Assembly: GCA_958424475.1 (NCBI GenBank)
Contig: CATZTY010000082.1
Location: 1 to 5,538, forward strand
DNA from: an uncultured Collinsella sp.
Lineage (GTDB): Bacteria > Actinomycetota > Coriobacteriia > Coriobacteriales > Coriobacteriaceae
Direction: 5' to 3'
DNA length: 5,538 bases
How positions within the stretch are numbered: position 1 is the stretch's first letter; each line of letters starts with the position of its first letter. The notes beneath the pieces were generated by a model. It made no database searches, was not told where the DNA came from, and saw nothing but the letters and a program-made list of their open reading frames with translations. Both the position numbers and the translations under genes were made by a program. Shown here in pieces: positions 5,118-5,538 of this stretch.

Positions 5118-5145
5118 ATGCTTGCTTAGTTAAGCATACAAGTTA
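5118..5145 (+). promoter_or_regulatory. Candidate GntR autoregulatory operator and promoter
   Basis: GCATACAAGTTA at 5134-5145 is an exact copy of the box at 4995-5006. Overlapping it is a perfect inverted repeat, TGCTTA-GT-TAAGCA (5123-5136), also readable as ATGCTT (5118-5123) with AAGCAT (5132-5137). A weak plus-strand promoter, TTGCTT (5122-5127) and TAGATA (5144-5149) with a 16-bp spacer, would enclose the box, which suits autorepression. The leader before the ATG at 5162 would then be very short. Confidence 0.45.
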
Positions 5146-5161
5146 GATATAGGTTGGCAAT

Positions 5162-5538
5162 ATGGGCGTCTCATCTAAAAAGAAACTGGCCCAATACGAG
5201 CGCTTGGCGGGCATGCTGCGTGACCGCATCGCCGCCGGCGTCTACGCGCGCGAAGACAAGCTGCCGTCCGAGATGGAGCTCATGGACGAATCGGGGCTGT
5301 CGCGCAGCACCGTGCGCCATGCCCTTAAGGTGCTCGTTGATGAGGGCCTGGTGCGCACCGAGCGCGGGCGTGGCGCCTTTGTGGCCGACACGCCCGCGCT
5401 CCACGAAAACAACCTGGTGTTTTCGAGCTATACCAAGCAGGTCGAAGGCCAGGGCATGAAGCCCACCACGCGCACCGTGGACTCGGGCTTTGCCAAGGCG
5501 GCCGGCAGCATAGCTAAGTTCTTTGACGCCGCCGTGGG
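5162..5538 (+). CDS. GntR-family (HutC subfamily, UTRA) transcriptional regulator, partial at window end
   Basis: DNA-binding regulator, probably a repressor that senses a phosphosugar or related metabolite of the neighbouring pathway. The first 125 codons lie in the window. Residues about 9-75 are a GntR winged helix-turn-helix: LRDRIAAGVYAREDKLPSEMEL, then GLSRSTVRHALKVLVDEG with recognition helix around 47-58, and the wing VRTERGRGAFVAD. From about residue 86, LVFSSYTKQVEGQGMKPTTRTVDSG is the start of a UTRA ligand domain as in HutC, NagR and FrlR proteins; about 110-120 residues of it should follow outside the window. The ATG at 5162 gives the expected short basic lead-in (MGVSSKKKLAQYERL). 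Its ribosome site is weak (AGG at 5151-5153), suggesting low expression. It is divergent from the SIS gene, with shared repeat boxes between them. Confidence 0.93.
   Translation, partial: MGVSSKKKLAQYERLAGMLRDRIAAGVYAREDKLPSEMELMDESGLSRSTVRHALKVLVDEGLVRTERGRGAFVADTPALHENNLVFSSYTKQVEGQGMKPTTRTVDSGFAKAAGSIAKFFDAAV

Noticed and set aside
4995..5145. The GCATACAAGTTA copies as a CRISPR array
   Set aside because: The copies are only 12 bp, one is inverted and partial, the spacing is irregular and there are no cas genes. They suit operator boxes better.
5154..5459. Alternative plus-strand frame overlapping the start of the GntR gene
   Set aside because: The frame starting at 5162 encodes an unmistakable GntR helix-turn-helix and UTRA start; this one gives Arg/Ser/Ala-rich sequence with no domain.

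Overview
The window looks like chromosomal DNA from a high-GC Gram-positive gut anaerobe. Codon third positions are strongly G/C, the intergenic DNA is A/T-rich, and Shine-Dalgarno sites are strong (AAGGAGG, GGAGG, AAAGGAG). The gene set and codon style remind me of Coriobacteriia such as Collinsella. That is an impression from sequence style, not a database match.

Layout: five genes lie on the minus strand and one partial gene on the plus strand. In transcription order on the minus strand they are: a SIS-domain protein of the FrlB/GfrF/FraB type (sugar-amine 6-phosphate deglycase-like, 3963-4955); a 300-bp spacer packed with inverted repeats; an EamA/DMT-family transporter (2546-3628); and a mannose-family PTS permease made of fused EIIA-EIIB (1441-2364), EIIC (610-1404) and EIID (1-596, cut by the window edge). 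Divergent from the SIS gene, across a 206-bp A/T-rich intergenic region, is a GntR-family HutC-subfamily regulator (5162 onward, truncated by the window end).

How the parts may work together (inference): the PTS imports and phosphorylates a sugar or sugar-amine conjugate. The SIS enzyme then splits or isomerises the phosphorylated product, and the GntR/UTRA protein senses a phosphosugar intermediate to control the locus. The closest known design is the gfr system of Salmonella, in which a Man-family PTS plus deglycases consume glucoselysine and fructoselysine. Collinsella intestinalis is also known to consume fructoselysine, a food Amadori product. The DMT transporter could export the released amino acid, but nothing in its sequence proves this.

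Non-coding features: there are repeated GCATACAAGTTA boxes in the divergent promoter region; a 16-bp box shared by the promoters of the EIIAB and EamA genes; a pair of 14-bp direct repeats spaced by 21 bp upstream of the PTS operon; a 44-bp near-perfect palindrome of REP type; a roughly 100-bp long imperfect hairpin; and a perfect 12-bp-stem hairpin just after the SIS stop codon. No RNA gene, CRISPR array or transposase gene was found. The pathway itself is a variant of a known type. The least explained parts are the intergenic repeats.
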